Shown here piece by piece: positions 12,561 through 21,724 of a stretch of DNA of 34,069 bases. The position numbers and the translations under genes were made by a program. Positions within the stretch are counted from its first letter, which is position 1, and each line of letters begins with the position of its first letter. Location: NCBI GenBank assembly GCA_030528445.1, contig JAUMYV010000020.1:1-34069 (forward strand). Reading direction: 5' to 3'. Under the pieces are notes generated by a model that saw nothing but the letters and a program-made list of their open reading frames with translations, was not told the origin of the DNA and did no database searches. This stretch comes from Porphyromonadaceae bacterium (GTDB taxonomy: Bacteria; Bacteroidota; Bacteroidia; Bacteroidales; Porphyromonadaceae).

Positions 12561-13847
12561 ATGAAAGAAAGTTTGTTCTCGGAAATATCCAAGAAGTGGC
12601 TACCAGTGATCAGCAAGATCGATGAGCGCATCAACGGGAAGAAGAAGGAGTTGGTGTATCTGCACAAAACAATGCTCCGCCCAGAGTTTAGTATCGACCA
12701 GCGCTACACCACGGCTGGGGTAGATACTACCTATGTAGCGGCTGACTTTGTCGATCCCAATAGCCCCCTGCCCATAAAGAGACGTGACTCTTTGGAGGCT
12801 TCAAGCGGAGAGCTCCCCACTATCGGGATGAAGATGGTGCTGAACCGCAGACAGATCAACGACATCAATCTGATGATCTCTCGTAAGGTTGCCTCCGAAG
12901 AGGTTGTCAAGAAGGTTATCAATGATGCCTTGCGCTGTACGGTAGGTATGCAGGAGCAATTAGAGTATTCGTTCCTCGAAGGCTTGTCTAATGGCGTCGT
13001 TGGCGTGCTTGACACCAACACGGGGCGCATGATCCGTATCGATTACGGCTACAAGGCCAGCAATATGTACGGAGCATCTGTGCCTTGGGGTGGCAATGGG
13101 GCTACACCTATTGACGACATTGTGCGAGTTCTCTCTGTGGCACGAGGCACGCGATACATCATGCTATCTAAGATGGCTTACAATACTCTTCGCAGATCTC
13201 GACAAGCACGTGAGCTTGTGGCTGGTTCTAGTGGTATCACTGTGGTAGAGACATCTCAGTTGCCGCTCCCTACGCCTAATCGCTTTGATGAAGCATTCCG
13301 CGAGGAGTATGGCGTTGAGTTTATCGTCGTAGACCGCACCGTGTATCGTGAGGTAAACGGAAAGCGCGTTGCCATCGAGCCATGGGCAAAGGAAAAGGTG
13401 GTGTTCCTCCAGAGCGACAAGGTTGGTGCTTTGGTCTATGGGTCGTTACCCGAGGAGGATGCAGAGATCGCTGGGGTGGACAAGAGCAAGCCAATGCCTT
13501 ATGCCCTGCTGCGCAAGTACTCGACACTTGAACCTTATACCGAGGTTACGGACATCATGGGCGTTGTGGCTCCTATCATCGAGGGGGCTCACGACATCTT
13601 CGTCCTTGACATCGCAGAGGCCAAGGAGGTGGACACGAACGCAGAGTCTTCTGACGGGGGCGATACTAAGATTACCATCGCTGGACAGGCTTATACCAAG
13701 AGTGAGGTCATCAAGGCTCTCAAGGCGATTATCGGGGGGAACATACCAGCCAACATCGGTGACGATAAGCTAATCCTCAAGATCAACGAGCTAAGCGACG
13801 AGGACGAGGCTAAGCTGATGGAGGTTATCAAGAGCCATAAAGCCTAA
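12561..13847 (+). CDS. Major capsid protein (lambda gpE-type)
   Basis: This 428-residue shell subunit has the Bacteroidetes version of the capsid-E/HK97 fold. It contains MVLNRRQINDINLMISRKVA, KKVINDALRCTVGMQEQLEY (the long spine helix) and YSFLEGLSNGVVGVLD, then an A-domain around EYGVEFIVVDRTVYREVNGK and VVFLQSDKVGALVYG. After about residue 370 there is an additional ~55-residue helical unit (ITIAGQAYTKSEVIKALKAI to the end) joined by an Asp/Ser/Gly-rich linker. This looks like a small HeH/SAP-like add-on exposed on the capsid. An A-rich, GAGAAAGGAG-like stretch before the ATG could aid high expression. Confidence 0.9.
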   Translation: MKESLFSEISKKWLPVISKIDERINGKKKELVYLHKTMLRPEFSIDQRYTTAGVDTTYVAADFVDPNSPLPIKRRDSLEASSGELPTIGMKMVLNRRQINDINLMISRKVASEEVVKKVINDALRCTVGMQEQLEYSFLEGLSNGVVGVLDTNTGRMIRIDYGYKASNMYGASVPWGGNGATPIDDIVRVLSVARGTRYIMLSKMAYNTLRRSRQARELVAGSSGITVVETSQLPLPTPNRFDEAFREEYGVEFIVVDRTVYREVNGKRVAIEPWAKEKVVFLQSDKVGALVYGSLPEEDAEIAGVDKSKPMPYALLRKYSTLEPYTEVTDIMGVVAPIIEGAHDIFVLDIAEAKEVDTNAESSDGGDTKITIAGQAYTKSEVIKALKAIIGGNIPANIGDDKLILKINELSDEDEAKLMEVIKSHKA

Positions 13848-13859
13848 GACCCATAGCCT

Positions 13860-14183
13860 ATGAGAACGATATTGCAGGCTTTCAAAGACGAAGTTGCGTT
13901 CCCTGTTTCAGAGGGCTTCCTCGTCAATCGCCTTATCGCGAGGGGGCTTTGCCCAGATGACGATTGCAGGGCTGAGACTCTAAGGTCTAGGCCTTTCAAG
14001 GGCGCATTGGCCGACACCTTGGTTGGTATCATACGGATGCCTAATACCCAAGAGGGCGATATGAGCATAGAGCTCACTAATAGGGGGTTGCTTATGGAGC
14101 AAGCCAATGGCATATATCGGGATCTAGGCGAGCCAGAAGTGGGCGATGATAGCAAGAAGCCAATAGTTAGAATAGGCTGGTAA
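13860..14183 (+). CDS. Head-tail connector protein (gp6-like)
   Basis: This 107-residue helical protein starts MRTILQAFKDEVAFPVSEGF and contains NRLIARGLCPDDDCRAETLR and GALADTLVGIIRMPN. Small helical proteins directly after the major capsid gene usually form the adaptor ring below the portal. The helical start and an Ile-Arg-x-Gly-Trp end fit DUF6706-like Bacteroidetes connectors. The call rests mostly on position, size and helix content. Confidence 0.68.
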   Translation: MRTILQAFKDEVAFPVSEGFLVNRLIARGLCPDDDCRAETLRSRPFKGALADTLVGIIRMPNTQEGDMSIELTNRGLLMEQANGIYRDLGEPEVGDDSKKPIVRIGW

Positions 14184-14184
14184 G

Positions 14185-14508
14185 ATGAGCATCAATCTAA
14201 GGCCTCATGTCCTGAGTTATCGTGTGGCGTCCAATGGCCATAAGGGCGATGATGGGTTTTACCGCAAGGGTGTAGAGCGTTGGGAGGGGGAGATCCCCTG
14301 CCATGCTCGCCCTTCAGGTAAGGCCAACGAGATCACATACCCAGATGGCTCGACGAAGCGATACAGCTATGTCGTGTACTACGATACGAGCTATAGGGAC
14401 TTTGCTCTTGGAGACAGGGTGCGTATTGCGCTAGGCGACGGAGGGACGAGAAACCTTGAGGTGCTAGGTTTTTTTCGCTATCAGACACACTGCAAGCTAT
14501 GGGTGTAG
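14185..14508 (+). CDS. Putative head-closure protein
   Basis: This 107-residue, strand-rich protein contains GFYRKGVERWEGEIPCHAR, RYSYVVYYDTSYRDFALGDR and NLEVLGFFRYQTHCKLWV. The fold pattern (small beta barrel with GD-x-V-R-I) and place between the connector and the gp10-like protein fit a stopper or head-closure protein that keeps packaged DNA in. It begins one base after the previous stop and overlaps the next gene by 10 bases. Confidence 0.62.
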   Translation: MSINLRPHVLSYRVASNGHKGDDGFYRKGVERWEGEIPCHARPSGKANEITYPDGSTKRYSYVVYYDTSYRDFALGDRVRIALGDGGTRNLEVLGFFRYQTHCKLWV

Positions 14509-14960
14509 AAGTTCAGGGCTTGGACTTAGTCCATAAGCACATAAGGAAGGCTATGGAGCAGGCCGAAGCCGAAGTTATCCGAGTATTGTCCTATCTGGGG
14601 GAGCAGTGCGTCATCGAGGCGAGAGACAGAAGCCCCGAGGAAAGCTGGTACGACCAGACGGGAAACCTTAGAAACTCCGTTGGGTACTGCATCGTACAAC
14701 GTGGCGAGATAGTATCAATGAGCGGGTTTAAGGGCAAGGATGATGGGGCGGAAAGCGGCAAGGGATTAGCCGAGTCAGTAGCCAAGACGATAACGGGCAA
14801 GTACGCACTAATCGTCGTTGCAGGGATGCACTACGCTGTGTATGTCGAGGCGATGGAAAATAAGGTGGTGCTTGCGTCCGCTGAGTTATACGCTAGGAAA
14901 AGACTCCCCGATCTTATGCGTCGCCTGAATCAAAAACTATCAGAGAATGTAGACCGATGA
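14499..14960 (+). CDS. HK97 gp10-like tail-completion protein
   Basis: This 153-residue protein shows the gp10 layout: an N-terminal helix (LDLVHKHIRKAMEQAEAEVI), then EARDRSPEESWYDQTGNLRN, the conserved D-x-T-G-x-L-R-x-S element, then YALIVVAGMHYAVYVEAM, the A-G-x-x-YA-x-x-x-E element, and a C-terminal helix. Members help join heads to tails. It overlaps its neighbours on both sides (10 and 4 bases), consistent with coupled translation in the head-tail operon. Confidence 0.85.
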   Translation: MGVEVQGLDLVHKHIRKAMEQAEAEVIRVLSYLGEQCVIEARDRSPEESWYDQTGNLRNSVGYCIVQRGEIVSMSGFKGKDDGAESGKGLAESVAKTITGKYALIVVAGMHYAVYVEAMENKVVLASAELYARKRLPDLMRRLNQKLSENVDR

Positions 14961-15364
14961 AGACGGATATAGACCTCAAAAAAGACATCTACGATTACAT
15001 TAAATCGTCCGACTTAGTGGCTTCTGTCTCCGGAGAGCTCCTTATGGTGGATCGCCCAGACGATAGTGCTCTAGAGGACATTGTGATTAGCGTGCTGGAT
15101 AGTGACGCCTCGAGCGACATACAGCAGGCTATTATCAATGTGAATGTATATGTGGTGGATGATATGACGGACGAGGGTCAAGCAATAGAGGCTAGTCTAA
15201 GGCTCATGGAGCTAAGCCGTTTGTCCCACTCTGCTTTGCAGGTCGGGCAAGGCAATTCGGGCTATAGGTTTGAGCTCGTTAGTCAGAGGATCATAAAGGT
15301 TAACGGACGAGACGAGCATTGCATAAACAATAGAATTATTTACAAACAACTAATCAAGCAATAG
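14957..15364 (+). CDS. Putative tail terminator/tail-completion protein
   Basis: This 135-residue alpha/beta protein contains a helix (DLKKDIYDYIKSSDLVASVS), a strand stretch (ALEDIVISVLDSDASS), another (QAIINVNVYVVDDM) and a final pair of strands. This order and its place just before the tail-tube gene fit the lambda gpU-like terminator that caps the tail. Recognition is by context and fold pattern rather than by a diagnostic motif. Confidence 0.62.
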   Translation: MKTDIDLKKDIYDYIKSSDLVASVSGELLMVDRPDDSALEDIVISVLDSDASSDIQQAIINVNVYVVDDMTDEGQAIEASLRLMELSRLSHSALQVGQGNSGYRFELVSQRIIKVNGRDEHCINNRIIYKQLIKQ

Positions 15365-15365
15365 T

Positions 15366-15824
15366 ATGGCTGAAGTGTTAGCGTGGGGTAAGCCCACAAT
15401 CAAGGTCAAGAAGCTGGGATCGGGAGGCGCACCAACGGGCAGTTGGTTGCCAGTCCACACGCCAGTGCTGAACTCTACGAAACTTATCCCAACTAAGGGG
15501 GAGAAGAAGGAGGCCAAGGTAGAGGGCGGAGATAACGAGGCTGTTAAGTATGCGTCAAACAACTACGCCCTTGAGTTTTCCGTTCGATCCGTCGATGGTC
15601 GTGAAGATTGGGTAGCGGATGTAGACGGTCTTGTCGCTGGCGAGTACATGGTGGCATTGCAACCAGAGAACACCAAGATGAAAGGTGTTCAGCTCGACCG
15701 ATGCGTTATTAGCGTAGAAGAGGAATTTACATCGGAAGAAGGCTTCATCAAGAAGTACACTTGCGATGCCCTCGTGCCTCCTAGCGGAGCTAAGTGTAAG
15801 CGACAGGTAATCACATTTGGGTAG
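15366..15824 (+). CDS. Major tail (tube) protein
   Basis: This 152-residue beta-rich protein begins MAEVLAWGKPTIKVKKLGSG and contains YALEFSVRSVDGREDWVADV, VAGEYMVALQPEN and CKRQVITFG. Its position between the tail terminator and the tail chaperone, its size and the sandwich-like pattern with a long N-terminal loop identify a siphovirus tube subunit. A strong hairpin just after the stop may stabilise the message and lower read-through into the chaperone gene. Confidence 0.82.
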   Translation: MAEVLAWGKPTIKVKKLGSGGAPTGSWLPVHTPVLNSTKLIPTKGEKKEAKVEGGDNEAVKYASNNYALEFSVRSVDGREDWVADVDGLVAGEYMVALQPENTKMKGVQLDRCVISVEEEFTSEEGFIKKYTCDALVPPSGAKCKRQVITFG

Positions 15825-15829
15825 TGGGA

Positions 15830-15875
15830 AGGGGCGATAGTGGCGTTTGGTTCATTGTAGCCGCTATCCGCCCCT
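15830..15875 (+). other. Strong intergenic RNA hairpin
   Basis: AGGGGCGATAGTGGC (15830-15844) pairs with GCCGCTATCCGCCCCT (15860-15875), with one bulged G and one G-T pair, giving a ~15-bp stem around a 15-base loop. No T run follows, so it is not a standard intrinsic terminator. It separates the high-demand tail-tube gene from the low-demand chaperone gene and ends 12 bases before the latter's ATG. Confidence 0.6.
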
Positions 15876-15887
15876 GATCTATAGTAT

Positions 15888-16562
15888 ATGGGGGGACAAT
15901 ACAAGAAACTTATAGATACGCTAACCGAGAGGTCTTTGGAGGCTAGTATCAACGATAGGGTTTACTCGTTTCGCCCAGCCTCTCTAGGGGTAGCCATACT
16001 AGCCGAGAGTGCTCTGTCCGAGGCGGGCTGGTCTATGGGCGATAACGAAGATGCTGCTATGCGTATTGCCCGCGATAACCCCATGATACTAGCTAGGTAT
16101 ATCGCCTACCATGCAGCATCAAATAAGGCTCAGGCTCTAGATGAGCAATGGTTGAGTGATTCGGCTAAAGAGTTCTCAAGGCTAAGCCCAGAGGGGATCG
16201 CAAGCCTATCATTGGTGCTAATGGATAGGGTCAACATATCCGACCTCCTCGAGGCTCTTGGCGTTGCCGACGAGGTTAAAGCGAGGGAGAGGGAGCTAAA
16301 GGGTCGAGATAATAACGATTGGATCTCCTTTGGCGGTAGGACGATATACGGGGCGTTGATAGATCCTCTGGCAGAGAGGTATGGCTGGACGATGGACTAC
16401 ATACTATGGGGCGTTAGCTATGCTAACATAAGAATGCTTCTGAGCGATCAGCAGTCCAGCATCTATAAGGGCGCATCAAGCGGTCAAGACCCCGTTAGGG
16501 TAATCAATGCGGACAATCCAGAAAACGAAGATGAGATAGATCGAATAATAGGCGAGGGATAG
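15888..16562 (+). CDS. Tail assembly chaperone (single-frame)
   Basis: This 224-residue protein lies in the chaperone position between tail tube and tape measure. Its N-terminal ~125 residues are helical (LARYIAYHAASNKAQALDEQ). The C-terminal part (RYGWTMDYILWGVSYANIRM) resembles the T-like half of Bacteroidetes chaperones. In lambda-type phages these halves are joined by a -1 frameshift. Here both lie in one continuous frame and I see no need for slippage. The 55 bases after its stop hold a short hairpin (CCCGTG/CACGGG, 16573-16592). Confidence 0.7.
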   Translation: MGGQYKKLIDTLTERSLEASINDRVYSFRPASLGVAILAESALSEAGWSMGDNEDAAMRIARDNPMILARYIAYHAASNKAQALDEQWLSDSAKEFSRLSPEGIASLSLVLMDRVNISDLLEALGVADEVKARERELKGRDNNDWISFGGRTIYGALIDPLAERYGWTMDYILWGVSYANIRMLLSDQQSSIYKGASSGQDPVRVINADNPENEDEIDRIIGEG

Positions 16563-16617
16563 CCTATTTACCCCCGTGTGATGAGGCACGGGCGCAAACA
16601 AGAAACGGAATAACCAA

Positions 16618-19600
16618 ATGGCAGAGGGATTGAAGTTCGTCATATCTGGTGACGACACGCAATATAGACAAACCCTTGAGAGGGTCAAGCAGGCATCGGC
16701 TCGTGTAGCTCAAGACGTAGAGCAGGACGGGGCTAAGATGGACGGGGCGTTCAAGAAGGCGGCCATGGGTGCCACTGCCTTGTTCTCCATACAGCAGGCG
16801 AGGGAATTTGCTAGCGAGGTCATTCGTGTGCGTAGTCAGATCGAGTCGATGTCTACTGCCTTCGAGGTGTTCCTCGGATCGCAAGAGCGTAGCGCAGAGG
16901 CGATGCGCATACTGAAAGACATGGCGGCCTCGTCCCCATTAACACTTGACGGCCTAGGATCTTCTCTACAAACGATGCTAGGGTTCAACGTGGAGGCAGA
17001 CAAGGCCATAGCTATTCTGAAGCAGATGGGCGACATCTCGGGGGGGGACGCACAGAAGCTACAATCTCTTGCGCTGTCGTTCTCTCAGGCGTCCAGCACG
17101 GGGCGATTGATGGGTCAGGATCTCCTACAGATGATCAACGCAGGCTTCAATCCGCTTGTGGAGATTAGCCGAACCACAGGGCGAAGCATAGCGGAGCTAA
17201 AGGAGGATATGAGCAAGGGGCTTGTATCAATCGAGATGCTCGAGGGTGCATTTGCCTCCGTTACGGCCGAGGGCGGTAAGTTCCACGGCATGCTAGAAAA
17301 ACAGGGGGAGACCCTCAAGGGCGTACGTGCTCAGTTTGCTGGGGCTATTGACGACATGTACAACCGCATCGGGGAGAGTAACCAAGATCTCATATCAGAC
17401 GGCTACAAGCTGGCAACGTCTATGGTCCATAACTACGAGGCTATAGGGCAGGCTCTCATGGCTGTTATAGCCTTGGTCGGTGTGCACAAAGCCGCTGTTA
17501 TTGCCCATAATGCGGTGGAGGCTGGGGGGGCAAGGCTGCAAGCTGTAGCAATGGCTCGAGCTGAGGCCAATGTCCTAGCTAGCGTTACAACTGAGAAGAT
17601 AAGAGGCACACTTGCCACGCAGGGGCTAACGGCAGGCACATACCAATACAACATAGCCCTCAAGCAAGAGCTCCAAGCAGAGCTAGAGTCCACTAGATCG
17701 AAGCTAGCCAATGTGGGTGCTGGGCAATCGCTATTGCTCAATAAGCAGGCGCAGGCGCTCCAAGCGAAAGCAATAACCCTACAGACTGCGCTAGACACAG
17801 CGAGCACGAACGCCAACACGGCAAGCAAGTCCCTGAATGCAAAGGTTACGGCTGTGCTAACGGACAGCATGGCTAAGCTAAAGGCCGTTATGGTCGCTAA
17901 TGTGTGGACTATCGCAGCCGTAGGTATAGCTGCTATCGCCTACGGGCTATACAAGCTAGCGACACAAGCTAGCGCAGCTGAGGTAGCGCAAAAGAAGCTT
18001 AACGATGAACTCGGTAAGTACAAGCAATACCAGAGCGAGACCGCGCAGGCGATAGACCAACATATCTCCACGATCCAGAGTGAGACCGAGACTAATTACA
18101 ACAAGATCAAGAGCTACGAGGCACTCAAAAAGCTAATCCCAGAGATAACGAATGCGTATGGCCTGCAAGAGATCGCCACGCTAGACTTAGCCAAAGCGGA
18201 GCAGATGCGCAATGCCTCCAGGGATCGAGGCGAGGTTGATAAGTATGAGAAAGAGGTCGCTAGGGTAAAAGCCGAGATCAAGCGAGAGAGAGAATTTTTG
18301 CAGCTGGCAGCGCAAAACGGGTCATACTACTACACGGGTAAGCTAGAGGAGCTAGAAGAAGAGCTAAAAGGATGGGAGAGCCAGCTATCTAATGCTAGAG
18401 AGCTGAAGCGGAAAGCTGAAGAGGTCGGAAAAGATCCCGTAACCATAAGGATAGAGGCGCAGGCGGAATATGACAGACTAGACAAGGCCTTTCGTGATGC
18501 GCAAGCGAAGCTAGAGGAGGCCACCAAGCGATTTAGCGCGAACCCTTGGCTCGTGCCCGTGAAGCTAAAGATGGATGTAGACCTTGCTGGCGAAGCTCTC
18601 GACAAGCAAAAAGGCATACTCGATGGACTAATCCCGAGCGAGGAGAAAGTCAAAGAGACCGTAGCGAGCAGAGTGTCTGCGCTTAAGCAGGTTATCAAGA
18701 GCAAGGAAATAGAACTTAAGGCGCTGCGTTCTGCTGGTGCTTTGGCGGACAAGAAGAGTATCGAGGATGCCGAAAAAGCCATCAAGGACTCAAAGGCTGA
18801 GCTTGAGCTATACAGACCAAAGTCAAAGGGAGATGAAAAGCCCAAGACCAAGGTAGAGCGAGAGAGAGAGCAAATAGAGCTACGAGAGGCGAGAGAGAGG
18901 CACGCTAGAACCCAGAAGCGTGAGCGCATTGATCTGGCAAGAGAGCTAGAGGAGTTAGAGGTGTCCCTTATGCAGGAGGGGGCAGCTAAGACCATAGCGC
19001 AGCTAGACCTCAAGCACCAAGCCGAGTTAGAGGCGCTCAAGCGACAGAAGGAGGACTACCTGCAAGCCAAGCGAGATAAGGAGGAGCAATTGTTTTCCAA
19101 AGACCCGAAGAACAAAAACAAGGCTTTTGACCCCAATGGCGTGTCGCTATCGCAGGACGAGGAAGGTATGTTTGCCAAGCAGGGGCAATATCTTGCCTCT
19201 CGACAAGCGCAGGAGCTAGCGAAGATACACGAGGCGGGAGCGGAGGCGATGAATAAGTATCTATCCGAGTACGGATCGTACGAAGAGAAGAGGCTGGCCA
19301 TCGCTAGGCTATATGCACAAAAGATCGCTCAGGCAAAGACCGAGGGCGAGAAGCTGTCGCTAAGCAAGGAGCAGGAGGCGAAGACCGCACAGCTGGACGC
19401 AGAAGCCAACAAGACTACCGACGCCATAGCCAAGTTGTTTGGCGATATGCGCAAACGCACCGCCACGGATATGAGAGCCATGGCCAATGAGGCTAAGCAA
19501 GCACTTGACTACATCGCCAAGGGCGTATATCAGACGGACGCAGATGGCAAGCCTATGTTTGGCATTACGCCCGAGAGGCTCAAGACCCTCAAAGGCTCTA

Positions 19601-20844
19601 CTGCCGACCTTAAGCATATAAGCGACCAAGTGCAGGCCATAACCGACAAGGCCAATCAGGCGGATACGGCTCTTGGGAAGATGTCCGCAGGGTTAGCTGG
19701 GCTGCTAAAGTCCAAGAAAGGGACAGAGGAGGCTCGCTCGTCGATAGACTTACTCAATAAGGGCTTCGGGGAGCTACAAGGGCATGTGGGCATCGCTACG
19801 GATGCTTTATCCGCCCTAGGCGAACTAACGGGCTCTGATGTATTCGGGAATGTCGCCTCTGGTCTTGGAGAGGTGATGAATGTAGCAGATTCAACTCTCA
19901 GGGGGGTTCAGAGTGGAGGTGTCGTCGGAGGGATCATGTCTGGGATTACTGCTCTTGCAGGGGCGGTGAGCAAGGCGATTGACAAGATGCACGATAAGCG
20001 TATCAAGACGCTGCAGGACAATATAGACATCTTAAAAAGGAAATACGAGGATCTTGATAGAGCGATAGATAAAGCTTTTTCTAGTGATGCAAGTAATCTC
20101 ATAGGACAGCAAAACGAACTCCTGAAACAACAACAAGAGCTACTCCACAAGCAGACCATTGAGGAGTCCAACAAGAAGGGTGGTGGGAATCAAGATGTCA
20201 TCAACGATAAGATAAGACAGATCGAAGAGCTAGACAGGCGCATCGAGGACAACAAGCAAAAAGCGGTTGACGCCATATTCGGTCAAGACATCAAGAGCGC
20301 CATATCTGACTTTGCCAATGCTTATGCCGAGGCATGGGCTGGTGGCGGAGGCCGTGAGGAGACGATCAAGAAGACGATCAGGGGCATGATGAAGAAGATG
20401 CTCGTCGAGCAGATCAAGGCTCTATCAAATCCAGACGTGCAACGCATACGCCAAAAGCTAGAGGAGTTTTGGTCTGACAAGGTCTTTGACAAAAGCGAGC
20501 AGGAGATCATCGAGCGAATGGCGAGCGAGTTACAGCGCAAGTTGGACGGATACGCCTCTCAGGGTGTTAACGGGGATATCCTCTCGGGGGACTCGAGCAA
20601 AGGCATAGAGGCGAGCAAGAGGGGCTTCGAGGGCATGAGCCAAGACACCGCCAACGAGCTCAACGGGAGGTTCACGGCCATGCAGCAGACGCTATCTGGC
20701 ATCGGAGTCATCATGGAGGATCTCAGGCGTTTGGGCGTGCTAAACAATGGGTATCTAGAGGATATAAGCAAGAGCAATAGAGAGCTCTATAGAATGAATG
20801 AAAGGCTCGCTAATATAGAACGCAACACAAAGAACTTGAGATGA
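16618..20844 (+). CDS. Tape measure protein
   Basis: At 1408 residues this is the longest gene in the window and sets tail length; by the usual rule of about 1.5 angstrom per residue the tail would be near 0.2 micrometre. Residues ~45-265 are the conserved tape-measure domain (ESMSTAFEVFLGSQERSAEA, TGRLMGQDLLQMINAGFNPL). Two hydrophobic segments near 278-298 and 429-448 could enter the host membrane during DNA entry. Long charged coiled coils (~480-970) follow, then a Gly-rich stretch with GGVVGGIMSGITALAGAVSK (~1100-1125), and a helical end rich in DDxRxx and NRELYRMNERLANIE. No lysozyme or peptidase domain is evident. The stop overlaps the next ATG. Confidence 0.95.
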   Translation: MAEGLKFVISGDDTQYRQTLERVKQASARVAQDVEQDGAKMDGAFKKAAMGATALFSIQQAREFASEVIRVRSQIESMSTAFEVFLGSQERSAEAMRILKDMAASSPLTLDGLGSSLQTMLGFNVEADKAIAILKQMGDISGGDAQKLQSLALSFSQASSTGRLMGQDLLQMINAGFNPLVEISRTTGRSIAELKEDMSKGLVSIEMLEGAFASVTAEGGKFHGMLEKQGETLKGVRAQFAGAIDDMYNRIGESNQDLISDGYKLATSMVHNYEAIGQALMAVIALVGVHKAAVIAHNAVEAGGARLQAVAMARAEANVLASVTTEKIRGTLATQGLTAGTYQYNIALKQELQAELESTRSKLANVGAGQSLLLNKQAQALQAKAITLQTALDTASTNANTASKSLNAKVTAVLTDSMAKLKAVMVANVWTIAAVGIAAIAYGLYKLATQASAAEVAQKKLNDELGKYKQYQSETAQAIDQHISTIQSETETNYNKIKSYEALKKLIPEITNAYGLQEIATLDLAKAEQMRNASRDRGEVDKYEKEVARVKAEIKREREFLQLAAQNGSYYYTGKLEELEEELKGWESQLSNARELKRKAEEVGKDPVTIRIEAQAEYDRLDKAFRDAQAKLEEATKRFSANPWLVPVKLKMDVDLAGEALDKQKGILDGLIPSEEKVKETVASRVSALKQVIKSKEIELKALRSAGALADKKSIEDAEKAIKDSKAELELYRPKSKGDEKPKTKVEREREQIELREARERHARTQKRERIDLARELEELEVSLMQEGAAKTIAQLDLKHQAELEALKRQKEDYLQAKRDKEEQLFSKDPKNKNKAFDPNGVSLSQDEEGMFAKQGQYLASRQAQELAKIHEAGAEAMNKYLSEYGSYEEKRLAIARLYAQKIAQAKTEGEKLSLSKEQEAKTAQLDAEANKTTDAIAKLFGDMRKRTATDMRAMANEAKQALDYIAKGVYQTDADGKPMFGITPERLKTLKGSTADLKHISDQVQAITDKANQADTALGKMSAGLAGLLKSKKGTEEARSSIDLLNKGFGELQGHVGIATDALSALGELTGSDVFGNVASGLGEVMNVADSTLRGVQSGGVVGGIMSGITALAGAVSKAIDKMHDKRIKTLQDNIDILKRKYEDLDRAIDKAFSSDASNLIGQQNELLKQQQELLHKQTIEESNKKGGGNQDVINDKIRQIEELDRRIEDNKQKAVDAIFGQDIKSAISDFANAYAEAWAGGGGREETIKKTIRGMMKKMLVEQIKALSNPDVQRIRQKLEEFWSDKVFDKSEQEIIERMASELQRKLDGYASQGVNGDILSGDSSKGIEASKRGFEGMSQDTANELNGRFTAMQQTLSGIGVIMEDLRRLGVLNNGYLEDISKSNRELYRMNERLANIERNTKNLR

Positions 20845-21272
20845 TGATAGGATTAGATGCAATCAAGCTAGCAGGGTCGTCGCTAGGGGAGTGCGGATTG
20901 CTGGGCAAGGTAAGAGATGGCCATGAGTTACTGAACCTGCTCTTTAGTCCGCAGGGCAGGGAGTTTTGCCAGAGCAATTCGTTTCCGACCCTCTCGTTGA
21001 TTAGATCTGTCGCCAAGGATCTAGACACTCGCGCCCTAGTAGACAAGGGGGAGGTGATAATAGACGAACCAGAGAGCCTCGTCTTGGTAGGCCGTACTGA
21101 TGCAGTGGTAAGGTGCAGTGACCCCACCTGTCTACGGCACATCATCTTGATGCATGGGGCAAAGCTGACCCTTGAGACGAGAAGATACTCAGTTGTTACC
21201 CTGACGGCGATAGGCGACGGGTGCTCATTCGAGGTAGTAAACGACGGAACGGCCTGCGTGGAGATAGAGTAA
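20841..21272 (+). CDS. Tail protein of unknown function (143 aa)
   Basis: This protein is mixed at the start (MMIGLDAIKLAGSSLGECGL) and becomes strongly beta (EVIIDEPESLVLVGRTDAVV, KLTLETRRYSVVTLTAIGDG). It lies between the tape measure and distal tail genes, where Bacteroidetes siphophages often have a small uncharacterised protein. It is probably a tail-tip component or assembly factor. The four-base overlap with the tape measure gene suggests coupling. No diagnostic motif is seen. Confidence 0.7.
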   Translation: MMIGLDAIKLAGSSLGECGLLGKVRDGHELLNLLFSPQGREFCQSNSFPTLSLIRSVAKDLDTRALVDKGEVIIDEPESLVLVGRTDAVVRCSDPTCLRHIILMHGAKLTLETRRYSVVTLTAIGDGCSFEVVNDGTACVEIE

Positions 21273-21283
21273 TTTTTGACATC

Positions 21284-21724
21284 ATGAGAGGAATACTATA
21301 CATCAACGGCAAGGACGCATATACGACTTGGGGTATAACGATGGGGCAAGAGGCATTGTCTGCACTAATGACGCCTGCGCCTCTTAAGCGGCTTGTAGAA
21401 AACAAGAGTAGGGCGGAGGATGGAAAGCAGGTGCTCGGCATATCAAACGACACAAGCGGCCTGTATAGACCTAGGGTGGATGAGCGACAACTAAACCTAA
21501 CAATTAACCTTACCGCCCCTAACGAAGCTGAGTTCATGCGTCGGTATGCATCGTTCTGCGAGGAGCTCAAGAAAGGGAAGCTGGATATTCGCACTTCCTA
21601 CCAGAGTGGGGTCGTATACCACACGATATACGAGGGCTGTCAGCAGTTTAGTCAGTTTCTCAGGGGAATTGCTCTGTTTGGCCTGCGACTCACTGAATAC
21701 AACCCCAATAACCGCACGATATGA
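21284..21724 (+). CDS. Putative distal tail protein
   Basis: This 146-residue protein starts MRGILYINGKDAYTTWGITM and contains DERQLNLTINLTAPNEAEFM and GVVYHTIYEGCQQFSQFLRG. The repeated short strands and the NG-x-D-A element near the N-terminus match distal tail (Dit-like) proteins that join the tube to the tip. I chose the ATG at 21284. An upstream in-frame ATG at 21221 would overlap the previous gene by 52 bases and add an unrelated basic stretch. The stop overlaps the next ATG by four bases. Confidence 0.7.
   Translation: MRGILYINGKDAYTTWGITMGQEALSALMTPAPLKRLVENKSRAEDGKQVLGISNDTSGLYRPRVDERQLNLTINLTAPNEAEFMRRYASFCEELKKGKLDIRTSYQSGVVYHTIYEGCQQFSQFLRGIALFGLRLTEYNPNNRTI

Noticed and set aside
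18330..19040. Antisense 236-residue frame opposite the tape measure coiled coil
   Set aside because: Its Ser/Leu-rich low-complexity translation mirrors the Lys/Glu/Leu codons of the coiled coil on the other strand.
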